From positions 1 to 39,763 of the forward strand of contig JAQBPA010000025.1 of the NCBI GenBank assembly GCA_028287765.1: a stretch of 39,763 bases of DNA. The letters are read 5' to 3'. Below the pieces are notes generated by a model. The model was not told the DNA's origin. It ran no database searches and worked only from the letters and a program-made list of their open reading frames with translations. Shown here in pieces: positions 19,121 through 27,162 of the stretch. The DNA comes from Bacteriovoracaceae bacterium. Lineage in GTDB: Bacteria; Bdellovibrionota; UBA2394. Made by a program: the position numbers and the translations under genes. How positions within the stretch are numbered: position 1 is the first letter of the stretch; the number at the start of each line of letters is the position of its first letter.

Positions 19121-21145
19121 ATGACATCTTCTATTTGGAATCCAGAACTCATGAAAACGGCCCTCCGAGATTCATTTATTAAATTGAATCCGAAAGTCTT
19201 GATCAAAAATCCCGTGATGTTTGTGGTGGAAATTGGAAGTGTTCTCACCACAATTGCATTCTTTCACGACATTTTTAGCGGAGGCGAGAGTAATGCGCTT
19301 TTTACGGGACAAATTGCTCTTTGGCTTTGGTTCACTGTTCTCTTTGCAAATTTTGCAGAAGCCATGGCCGAAGGCAGAGGAAAAGCCCAAGCCGAAAATC
19401 TCAAAAAAGCACGAACTGAAACCAAAGCTTATCGACGATCCAAAAGTGGAAAAATGGAAACAGTTAATTCTGTCGTTCTGAGAAAAGGAGATATCGTCGT
19501 TGTAGAAGCGGGCCAATTTATTCCTGCCGATGGCACCGTTATCGAGGGTGTGGCGTCGATTGATGAATCGGCAATTACTGGCGAGTCTGCGCCTGTCATT
19601 CGCGAAGCGGGTGGAGATAGAAGTGCCGTCACCGGAGGAACCAAAGTGCTTTCAGATAAAATCGTGATCGAAATCACGGCAAATCCTGGAGAAGCTTTTT
19701 TGGATCGAATGATCGCGCTCGTCGAAGGCGCTGTTCGACAACGAACTCCCAATGAAATCGCTCTTAATATTCTGCTCGCAGGCCTCACGATTGTATTCTT
19801 ACTTGCAACGGTGACCTTAAAACCATTCGCAATCTATATGCATACATCGATTTCGCTGCCGATTCTGATTTCGCTGCTTGTCTGTTTAATTCCGACGACC
19901 ATTGGCGCACTGCTCTCGGCGATTGGTATCGCTGGAATGGATCGGCTCGTCCAAAGAAATGTACTCGCCATGTCTGGCCGTGCAGTCGAAGCTGCTGGAG
20001 ATATAGATGTTCTCCTTCTCGATAAAACGGGAACCATCACGATCGGAAATCGAATGGCGTGTGAATTTATTCCCGCTCCGGGAGTAAATATTCAGGAGCT
20101 CATGGAAATGGCGCTCTTAGCATCAGCAGCAGATTTGACTCCCGAAGGAAGATCCATCGTCACGCTTGCCGAAAAAAAAGGTATTCGATCTTCCACTCCA
20201 CAGAGCGGAGTGATTGTTCCTTTCTCTGCGGAAACTCGAATGAGCGGTCTCGATTACGACCAAGGATCGATTCGAAAAGGAGCTTTTGATTCTATTCAAA
20301 CCTGGGTGAAAACTCATTTCAAAGGGACCGTGTCTCCTGAAGTCTCACTGGATGTAAAAAGTATTGCGTTAAAAGGAGGAACACCTCTCGTTGTGGCAAA
20401 AAACGCTAAAATTTTAGGCGTTATTCATTTGAAAGACGTTGTAAAGCCAGGCATCAAAGATCGCTTTGAAAGAATTCGCGCGATGGGAATTAAGACAGTG
20501 ATGATCACTGGCGATAATCGGCTGACCGCAGCTGCGATCGCAGCTGAAGCCGGCGTCGACGATTTTTTGGCCGAGGTGAAACCTGAAGATAAACTGCGCT
20601 TAATTAAAAGTTACCAGGCAGAAGGACGAATGGTCGGAATGTCTGGCGATGGAACCAATGATGCCCCTGCCCTCGCGCAGTCCGACGTAGGACTTGTCAT
20701 GAATACTGGCACTCAGGCTGCTCGCGAAGCAGGAAATATGATCGATCTTGATTCCGATCCTACGAAGATTATCGAAATTGTTGAAATCGGAAAACAGCTG
20801 CTGATCACTCGGGGCTCTCTCACGACCTTCAGCATTGCCAATGATGTCGCAAAATATTTTGCAATTATTCCTGCCATTTTTGCGAGTTCGATTCCTGCTC
20901 TCGGTGCTCTCAATATCATGGCGCTCCGTAATCCTCAGAGCGCGATCCTTTCGGCCGTGATCTTTAACGCCATCATCATTATCGCGCTCATTCCGCTCTC
21001 GCTTCGAGGCGTCGTCTACCGACCGCAGTCGCCAAGCAAAATTTTGGAAAGGAATGTTTTTATTTACGGAATTGGTGGAATCATCATTCCCTTTATTGGA
21101 ATTAAAATAATCGACGTTGTGGTCTCGGCATTGGGGCTCGCGTGA
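19121..21145 (+). CDS. kdpB: K+-transporting ATPase subunit B
   Basis: P-type ATPase motifs '[11 protein letters not shown]', '[13 protein letters not shown]', '[12 protein letters not shown]'; ATG 19121 with upstream AAGGAA (ORF track start 19058 overlaps kdpA). Confidence 0.98.
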   Translation: MTSSIWNPELMKTALRDSFIKLNPKVLIKNPVMFVVEIGSVLTTIAFFHDIFSGGESNALFTGQIALWLWFTVLFANFAEAMAEGRGKAQAENLKKARTETKAYRRSKSGKMETVNSVVLRKGDIVVVEAGQFIPADGTVIEGVASIDESAITGESAPVIREAGGDRSAVTGGTKVLSDKIVIEITANPGEAFLDRMIALVEGAVRQRTPNEIALNILLAGLTIVFLLATVTLKPFAIYMHTSISLPILISLLVCLIPTTIGALLSAIGIAGMDRLVQRNVLAMSGRAVEAAGDIDVLLLDKTGTITIGNRMACEFIPAPGVNIQELMEMALLASAADLTPEGRSIVTLAEKKGIRSSTPQSGVIVPFSAETRMSGLDYDQGSIRKGAFDSIQTWVKTHFKGTVSPEVSLDVKSIALKGGTPLVVAKNAKILGVIHLKDVVKPGIKDRFERIRAMGIKTVMITGDNRLTAAAIAAEAGVDDFLAEVKPEDKLRLIKSYQAEGRMVGMSGDGTNDAPALAQSDVGLVMNTGTQAAREAGNMIDLDSDPTKIIEIVEIGKQLLITRGSLTTFSIANDVAKYFAIIPAIFASSIPALGALNIMALRNPQSAILSAVIFNAIIIIALIPLSLRGVVYRPQSPSKILERNVFIYGIGGIIIPFIGIKIIDVVVSALGLA

Positions 21146-21185
21146 AAGCTGAAGGCACGACACTCGCCTATATAAGGAGTCATTT

Positions 21186-21773
21186 ATGAAAGTACTTTAT
21201 CAATCTTGTTTAGCTACCTTAATTTTAGCTGTCATTCTCTGCGGAATTTACCCCGCTTTGGTAACAGTCGCTGGAAAACTTTTGTTCGCTGAGAAAGCAA
21301 ACGGAGGACTCATCAGCAATCACGAAGGAAACGTTATTGGCGCAGAGATTATCGGCCAGTCGTTTTCGAAGCCCATTTATTTTCACGGTCGTCCATCTGC
21401 AGCCGGCGACAAGGGATACGATGCTGCCAATTCTTCGGGAACAAATCTTGGACCTACGAATCAAAAATTAATTGATGGGATCTCAAAAAATATTGACGAT
21501 CTTTTAAAAGATAATCCGAGTCTAAAAAAGGGGCAGATTCCCACAGATCTCGTGACCGCTTCAGCGAGCGGACTGGACCCCCATATTTCTCCAGAAGCCG
21601 CTTACGTACAGGTAGAGCGAGTAGCCTCAGCTCGCGGCGTGAGTGTTGATGAAATTCGAAATCTCGCAAAAGAACATATTGAAGGCCCAGCGTGGGGACT
21701 CTTCGGCGAACCTGTTGTGAATGTGCTTCTCCTTAATTTGGATTTGGATCGCCGCTATCCTCCTAAAGGTTAA
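21186..21773 (+). CDS. kdpC: K+-transporting ATPase subunit C
   Basis: 195 aa; single N-terminal TM; 'GRPSAAGDKGYDAANSSGTNLGPTNQKL' and 'SASGLDPHISPEAAYVQVERVA'. Confidence 0.98.
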   Translation: MKVLYQSCLATLILAVILCGIYPALVTVAGKLLFAEKANGGLISNHEGNVIGAEIIGQSFSKPIYFHGRPSAAGDKGYDAANSSGTNLGPTNQKLIDGISKNIDDLLKDNPSLKKGQIPTDLVTASASGLDPHISPEAAYVQVERVASARGVSVDEIRNLAKEHIEGPAWGLFGEPVVNVLLLNLDLDRRYPPKG

Positions 21774-21789
21774 CAGAGGAGCTATCCCT

Positions 21790-22107
21790 ATGTGGAAGAA
21801 TATTCAAAGTTTCAGAAATGCTCACATTAAAGAATGGTTCGTGATGAGCATTGTTGCCACTACTCCGCTCTCACTAGCAGCTGTGAATTTTTATCTGCCG
21901 CTATGTGAGACTTACGAGAAAGAAAAAAATCAAGCGCTCACGCGACTAAACCAATGTATCGAGAAAGTAGATGAAAGCACTTCAACAAGTGAAAATTTAT
22001 TCTGCGAAAAGGAACTTAAGGCTGCCCTCAAAGCAGTTCAAGAATTCAAAGCCTGTCAAAATAAAATAAGGTCGGGGCGCCATACGCCTGAAAAAGAAAG
22101 GGAATAA
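21790..22107 (+). CDS. Small kdp-associated protein, one hydrophobic segment
   Basis: ATG 21790 gives 105 aa 'MWKNIQSFRNAHIKEWFVMSIVATTPLSLAAVNFYLPLCETYEKEK...'; lies between kdpC and the beta-barrel gene with 2-nt spacing. Confidence 0.7.
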   Translation: MWKNIQSFRNAHIKEWFVMSIVATTPLSLAAVNFYLPLCETYEKEKNQALTRLNQCIEKVDESTSTSENLFCEKELKAALKAVQEFKACQNKIRSGRHTPEKERE

Positions 22108-22109
22108 TT

Positions 22110-23465
22110 ATGAAATGTACTTTTATGTGGAGAGCTCTATTTACGCTCGGAATGAGTTCGTCTGTTCTAATGGCAGAAGAAAAAAAGAAAGAAGACACTG
22201 CAGTAAAAAAAGAAGCTCCAGCGGACCCATTTGTATTTGCTGACTTTTCATGGGTGCCAGGCAATTACGGGCCGAGCGAAAACCCATTTTCAACGAAATA
22301 TTTTACACCAGAGCTGAGATTAGATGCGGCTTATCACTACTCATTCAATAAACCTTCCGACAATACAATTTCGGGATCGAGTGAAGTCTTCCGCCATAAT
22401 GAACTTCAAATCGCCCAGATTGGTGTGGGCGGGGATTTCAACTACAAGAATGTGGGCTTTCGACTTATGACCCAGTTCGGAATGTATTCGACGACAACTC
22501 CGCGAAACGATGCGAGTCCATCGCGTGGACAGTGGAAACTTGACGATGCTTACAGATATATTTCAGAAGCTTTCGCGACTTACCATCTCGATGTAATGAA
22601 CGGAATTAATATTCAAGCAGGTCTGTTCATGTCGTACGTGGGACTCTGGAGTTATTACAACTTTGACAACTGGACGTATCAACCTTCTTATGTGTCGTCC
22701 AATACACCTTGGTTTTTTAACGGTATGCGAATTCAAATCTTTCCGACGGACAAACTAAAGATCGAGCCTTGGATAGTGAATGGCTGGCAGTCGTACGGAA
22801 AATTCAATAGTCAGCCCGGCCTTGGGCTTCAAGTTCTTTATCGTCCGACCGGATGGCTTTCACTACTTGGAAACCAGTATTACGGAACCGACACTCTCGA
22901 CACACCTGATCGAAAACGTTTTCATACAGACGACAGCATTATGGTCAAATATCACGACAACCCAAGTGCTTTGATCAATCAGGCAGCAGCTTCACTAACT
23001 GTTGATGCCGGTTGCGAATCCGGTGGAGGCGTCCGCTGTGGCAACCAATATTTCTTAGGATTCATGGCTTACAATCGAGTCTGGTTTGACGAAGGCCACT
23101 ATGGTTTTACGTTCGGTGGTGGCGCGATCAAAAATCCTGGACGCTATCTTGTTTTGCTTCCTCCTATTAATGGAGCAACGGCTGCTTCTGGAACTGGAGA
23201 CCCTGCTCAATTCAGTGAGAATCCTGGTGATAAATATTGGGCATGGGATAGCCAAGTTACTGCAGATTATATGCCTACTCGAAATATTACTTTTCGAGCT
23301 GAATACAATTACCGCTATGCAAGCGTTCCCTACTTTAGCGGACACGGCGGTGTCACACCTCCAGGTGGTAACCAAGGAGCGCCGGGATCCAATGTCGCGA
23401 GCTGGTCTCCTGATTTGAGAAAATCAGAAAACAGACTTACGGGCGCTTTCATGGTGCGTTTCTAA
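22110..23465 (+). CDS. Outer-membrane beta-barrel protein (porin-2/OmpL-like)
   Basis: 451 aa, signal peptide, alternating aromatic beta-strand pattern, C-terminal 'RLTGAFMVRF' ending in Phe. Confidence 0.82.
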   Translation: MKCTFMWRALFTLGMSSSVLMAEEKKKEDTAVKKEAPADPFVFADFSWVPGNYGPSENPFSTKYFTPELRLDAAYHYSFNKPSDNTISGSSEVFRHNELQIAQIGVGGDFNYKNVGFRLMTQFGMYSTTTPRNDASPSRGQWKLDDAYRYISEAFATYHLDVMNGINIQAGLFMSYVGLWSYYNFDNWTYQPSYVSSNTPWFFNGMRIQIFPTDKLKIEPWIVNGWQSYGKFNSQPGLGLQVLYRPTGWLSLLGNQYYGTDTLDTPDRKRFHTDDSIMVKYHDNPSALINQAAASLTVDAGCESGGGVRCGNQYFLGFMAYNRVWFDEGHYGFTFGGGAIKNPGRYLVLLPPINGATAASGTGDPAQFSENPGDKYWAWDSQVTADYMPTRNITFRAEYNYRYASVPYFSGHGGVTPPGGNQGAPGSNVASWSPDLRKSENRLTGAFMVRF

Positions 23466-23509
23466 TTTGGACAAATAAAACGAACAACATTCATAGCGGG
23501 AGAATTGAT

Positions 23510-23767
23510 ATGAATAAGAATTGTAAAATTAAAATAATGATATTTACCTCACTGAACATAGTGGGAACCGCACTTATCGCGGTTCCCACCGTGCTCGCAA
23601 CAGAAACGCTCGATCGAAGTTCTTGTATGACAAAGGCAGATCTGACACAAGAAGTGCAAAAGATTTTGGACGAGCGAGAAGCTAAGGCTGAGAATGAAAA
23701 GCAGTCGGAGGAACAAAAAGCCTCAGAGCAATCTCGAAAGAATTTTATAGGCCATCATAATAATTAG
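23510..23767 (+). CDS. Small exported coiled-coil protein
   Basis: 85 aa; signal-like segment 'IFTSLNIVGTALIAVPTVLA'; charged helical C-terminus 'QEVQKILDEREAKAENEKQSEEQKA'; SD GGGAG. Confidence 0.65.
   Translation: MNKNCKIKIMIFTSLNIVGTALIAVPTVLATETLDRSSCMTKADLTQEVQKILDEREAKAENEKQSEEQKASEQSRKNFIGHHNN
23561..23589. repeat. Perfect 11-bp-stem hairpin inside the signal-peptide coding region
   Basis: GTGGGAACCGC acttatc GCGGTTCCCAC. Confidence 0.8.
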
Positions 23768-23783
23768 AAATTTCAACTGAATT

Positions 23784-23849
23784 GATTTTCGAGAGTCGGT
23801 AGAAAGTTCGGCAAATTTTGATCGGCAAAAAATGCCTGACTCTCGAAAA
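23784..23849. repeat. Long-loop inverted repeat downstream of the kdp operon
   Basis: ATTTTCGAGAGTC (23784-23796) and GACTCTCGAAAAT (23837-23849), 13-bp perfect arms, 40-nt loop. Confidence 0.75.
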
Positions 23850-23923
23850 TTTACTGCAAAAGGTAGGTTCTGAGCGCGTCAAGGTCTGGCCCAAGTTTTG
23901 CATAAACATTATCGGAGGCAAGT

Positions 23924-24280
23924 ATGTCGATTAATTTTGGCGTAACCGTATACGCAAAGGCCATGGATTTACAATTGCAGAGACATTCTGCCATCGCCAG
24001 CAATATCGCAAATGCAGATACTCCCGAATTCCGTCCGAGCCAAGTTTCATTTGAATCTGAGCTTCAAAAAGCAGCTGCTTCAAAAAATTCAGATGCCGCC
24101 TTGGGCAAAGTCTTTGGAAAAGTGGAGATAGCAGACGATTCAGTTCCGCGCGCTGATGGAAATTCTGTCGATATGGATAAGCAGCTTGCAGCTCTTTCGG
24201 AAAACTCACTCGTCTATTCAGCAACTGCCACGTTCATAAAGAGCAATTTTGCAAGTCTAAAGCTAGTGATCACAGGATAG
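23924..24280 (+). CDS. flgB: Flagellar basal-body rod protein FlgB
   Basis: 118 aa; 'AMDLQLQRHSAIASNIANADTPEFRPSQVSFESEL' is the rod-protein N-terminal signature; 'DGNSVDMDKQLAALSENSLVYSATATFI' is FlgB-like. Confidence 0.9.
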   Translation: MSINFGVTVYAKAMDLQLQRHSAIASNIANADTPEFRPSQVSFESELQKAAASKNSDAALGKVFGKVEIADDSVPRADGNSVDMDKQLAALSENSLVYSATATFIKSNFASLKLVITG

Positions 24281-24316
24281 TTTAGAAATTCATTCAGTAT
24301 TCATAAAAAAATAAAT

Positions 24317-24355
24317 GGATTACAAAATGTAATCCGAAATTACATTTTGTAATCC
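24317..24355. promoter_or_regulatory. Paired palindrome/perfect 17-bp inverted repeat, copy 2
   Basis: GGATTACAAAATGTAAT ccgaa ATTACATTTTGTAATCC. Confidence 0.75.
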
Positions 24356-24398
24356 TCCTCTTCGAGTTATATCCAAAAAATTTCTTTGATCTTTAACC

Positions 24399-24415
24399 TT
24401 GGGACTATTCTTGAT
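24399..24415 (+). promoter_or_regulatory. Sigma54-like promoter (weak -12)
   Basis: TTGGGACTATTCTTGAT: GG-N10-GA, 48 bp after the palindrome pair; -12 is GA, not GC. Confidence 0.4.
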
Positions 24416-24426
24416 ATTTTATCAAA

Positions 24427-25851
24427 ATGCAAAATAAGGATTTAAATTTTGTCATTCCAACCTATCGCTTGCGAGACGCAGGCGAAACAATTGAAGCCTA
24501 CGATAAAAACTTTTTCTGCAATGGGCATTCACCAAAAATATTTCTCTTCGATGATTCTAGTCTGGGAGTGCATGAGAAATATTATCCCATGCTCGAACAA
24601 ACTAAAACTCATAGTCCCATTTATTATGTTGGGCCCAAAGAAAAGGAACAGTTCATTATTTATTTAAGCCAAAGATTAGGCGATAAAAAACTGGAATCCA
24701 TCGTACGAAATCTTTTTCGACCGAGCTATGGAGGAAATAGAAATTTTTCTCTTATTTATACACTCGGCAATTTGGTCGTGAGCGCTGATGACGATATGCG
24801 GCCCTATGGCCTCGTTGAAGATAGTGTCGAATCACTTCGCGAGCACGAGATCAGCCGGGGAAAACTGATGAAGCGAACAGAAGGGGGCTTTGCTCCAAAA
24901 TCGTTCGATATTCTTTCGACCTTCATTGATGTATTAGGAAAAAAAGTTTCGGATCTCCCTCCCACCTTTCTAAGAGGAGAACTTCTGAATGATACAGCGA
25001 TGCATTTGGAGACGAATGCAACTAAAGGAGCGTTTCGTGAAAATTCATTACTGCTTGAGCATGGGCCTGTGGCGAACGAAAGTGTCGTTAAAATAGCTCA
25101 AACATTTCGATCAGGAACCAACGATATAGACGCCATTGATTTTATCGAACTCTATCTGGCGGACGATACTCAAATGAGTATCGATGAACTGAATGATGTC
25201 TATGTCCTGGTTAATTTTCGGCCCGTAGTAACCAATAAAAATTGGAGAATGGACTGCGGCGTGGCGGGTTATGACAATAGCCTAGGACTCCCTCCATTTT
25301 TTCCCACCAGACTTCGCTTCGAAGATTATATTTATCGGCTATGGATCCAACAAGATAATATCGTCGCCGCTCACGTGGATTCTGCACAACATCATATGAA
25401 AAATAATTATATGAGAAATCCGTTGGCCTCAGAAATTTTCAACGAAGAATTAGCCAATTTACTCAAGAAAAAAATTAAACGATCGATTTCTAACCTAGAC
25501 GATCTAAGTATTTCATTTGATTATGATGGCGAGGTTACAGCGCAGGATACAGAAGAAATTCTTCCGAGAATCAGAGAAATCTATCATCGAGTTTTGAATT
25601 CAGCCAAGAGTACGGTGATTGATGAGCGAAAAAATAATTTGAGAGCCTTTGCCATCGGATTAGAGAGAACGTTCTATAATTTTGAACCCGACTTCTTCCA
25701 ACAAAACGTTGCAAGAATCGTTGACGATGTCATTAGCCAAATTAAATCGTCAATAGAACTCTGGCCGGCACTCGTTGAAATTTGTTATCTGCAGAAACAT
25801 CGAAAAGGATTGCCACAAACATTAGTTAAAAATGTAAAAGCGTTGCACTGA
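24427..25851 (+). CDS. Predicted GT-A-fold glycosyltransferase
   Basis: 474 aa; N-terminal 'NFVIPTYRLRDAGETIEAYDKNF', 'IFLFDDSS', 'YGGNRNFSLIYTLGNLVVSADDDMRP' (DXD-like). Confidence 0.6.
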   Translation: MQNKDLNFVIPTYRLRDAGETIEAYDKNFFCNGHSPKIFLFDDSSLGVHEKYYPMLEQTKTHSPIYYVGPKEKEQFIIYLSQRLGDKKLESIVRNLFRPSYGGNRNFSLIYTLGNLVVSADDDMRPYGLVEDSVESLREHEISRGKLMKRTEGGFAPKSFDILSTFIDVLGKKVSDLPPTFLRGELLNDTAMHLETNATKGAFRENSLLLEHGPVANESVVKIAQTFRSGTNDIDAIDFIELYLADDTQMSIDELNDVYVLVNFRPVVTNKNWRMDCGVAGYDNSLGLPPFFPTRLRFEDYIYRLWIQQDNIVAAHVDSAQHHMKNNYMRNPLASEIFNEELANLLKKKIKRSISNLDDLSISFDYDGEVTAQDTEEILPRIREIYHRVLNSAKSTVIDERKNNLRAFAIGLERTFYNFEPDFFQQNVARIVDDVISQIKSSIELWPALVEICYLQKHRKGLPQTLVKNVKALH

Positions 25852-25874
25852 TTGTCCGAGATCAAAAACAAAAA

Positions 25875-25919
25875 GGAGGATTACAAAATGTAATCTGGAA
25901 TTACATTTTGTAATCCTCC
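25875..25919. promoter_or_regulatory. Paired palindrome/perfect 20-bp inverted repeat, copy 3
   Basis: GGAGGATTACAAAATGTAAT ctgga ATTACATTTTGTAATCCTCC. Confidence 0.75.
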
Positions 25920-25959
25920 GCTTCAAGTTTCATTCAAAAAACTTTATTAATCTTTAATC

Positions 25960-25976
25960 TTGGTGTTGTTTTTGAT
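25960..25976 (+). promoter_or_regulatory. Sigma54-like promoter (weak -12)
   Basis: TTGGTGTTGTTTTTGAT: GG-N10-GA, 48 bp after the palindrome pair; aligned with the 24399 element. Confidence 0.4.
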
Positions 25977-26028
25977 ATTCCATCTATTAGAAAAATGAAA
26001 GTTTTTCTAATTAGTCAGGAATTCACTC

Positions 26029-27162
26029 GTGAACATTATCCGAAAATTTATTTTGTACTCTGGATTATTTTCCCTATTGGGAATGAGAATCTCCTTAGGC
26101 TCTGAAAACGGCAGAGAAAATAAAAGGGCGCAGATGAAAATAAACGTAAGTCTTTACGGCAAAGACGTCGATTCTGACAGCATTCAGAGTCGGTTGGCAG
26201 GAACTGAAATCGTCTCCGACTTCAATTATAAGTTTATGGAAGGATTAACAGCGAATATTGCAGGTGGAGTTACACTCGAAGCAGGAAGTTCACGCTTTTT
26301 ATTTTCGAATGAATATGAACCCAAGCAGGTCCCAGAACTTAAAGAGGCAAATCTTGCTTGGCAGCCATTCAATTTTTTATCACTTAGAGGAGGAGCCCTC
26401 GATCAAGATTCTTTAAACACCCCTCTTCTACTTAGAAATCAATCATTCCCAGGGATATCTGAGACTCTCAACTACCCATTTGATTCTTTTATAATAAAAT
26501 TTTTCTCACAACAATCTTTTGGTGCAGACACACAAAACTCGCAGCCTTCGCTACATTGGAAAAAAGAAGCTTCGATGTTTTTTTTCGATCGATTATCGCT
26601 TGGATATAATTCTAAGAATGCAATTTCTGCTGATTTTCATTTATCGCATTTTCTCTTTCGTGGACTTTCCGCCCTAGCAGCAAGCCAGAGCCGATTCTTG
26701 GGAAACACCGTGAACGGTGAAGGCACTTCGATCAGCGGATTTGGCTATGCCTTTCACGGCTATGAACTTGGCGGCTCCATTTCAGGAATTCTGAATCCGT
26801 GGCTTCATCCCTCAATCCGCGCAAGTGCTGTCCTTAATGACGGCGCACCTTCTGGAAAAAATAAGGGGCTTCGCTCTGAAGCCAGTTGGCAGTTCGATTT
26901 GACAGAAAATTTTCGAATCACTCCAGTTGCAGAATATTTTTACATTCAGTCCGATATTGCACCGGCCCTATTTAACGATCCAGCCGTCGGCCATACAAAT
27001 TATCAAGGTTATGGAGTAGGAGCCGATCTCATATTTCCAAAACAAGCAGCGCACGTTTCCTTTCGATTTTACGATGCCTCGGTTCTAACGCATAATTTTT
27101 ATCAATCAGATATGAAATGGGCCCAACTTCTCTTGAGTGTGAATTATGATGTTCTCAAATAA
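26029..27162 (+). CDS. Predicted outer-membrane beta-barrel protein
   Basis: 377 aa, GTG start with AGGA upstream; signal-like N-terminus; strand-like alternating pattern to 'WAQLLLSVNYDVLK'. Confidence 0.6.
   Translation: MNIIRKFILYSGLFSLLGMRISLGSENGRENKRAQMKINVSLYGKDVDSDSIQSRLAGTEIVSDFNYKFMEGLTANIAGGVTLEAGSSRFLFSNEYEPKQVPELKEANLAWQPFNFLSLRGGALDQDSLNTPLLLRNQSFPGISETLNYPFDSFIIKFFSQQSFGADTQNSQPSLHWKKEASMFFFDRLSLGYNSKNAISADFHLSHFLFRGLSALAASQSRFLGNTVNGEGTSISGFGYAFHGYELGGSISGILNPWLHPSIRASAVLNDGAPSGKNKGLRSEASWQFDLTENFRITPVAEYFYIQSDIAPALFNDPAVGHTNYQGYGVGADLIFPKQAAHVSFRFYDASVLTHNFYQSDMKWAQLLLSVNYDVLK

Noticed and set aside
18312-21163. Antisense ORFs of 60-187 aa across kdpA and kdpB
   Set aside because: Shadow ORFs opposite well-supported genes; low-complexity or arginine/serine-rich compositions and no SD.
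24317-25919. Inverted repeats interpreted as rho-independent terminators
   Set aside because: They follow stop codons and could form hairpins, but lack U-tracts. The kdp copy sits in a divergent promoter region, and the fixed 15-5-15 layout with downstream promoter-like sequence fits operator sites better. A dual role is not excluded.
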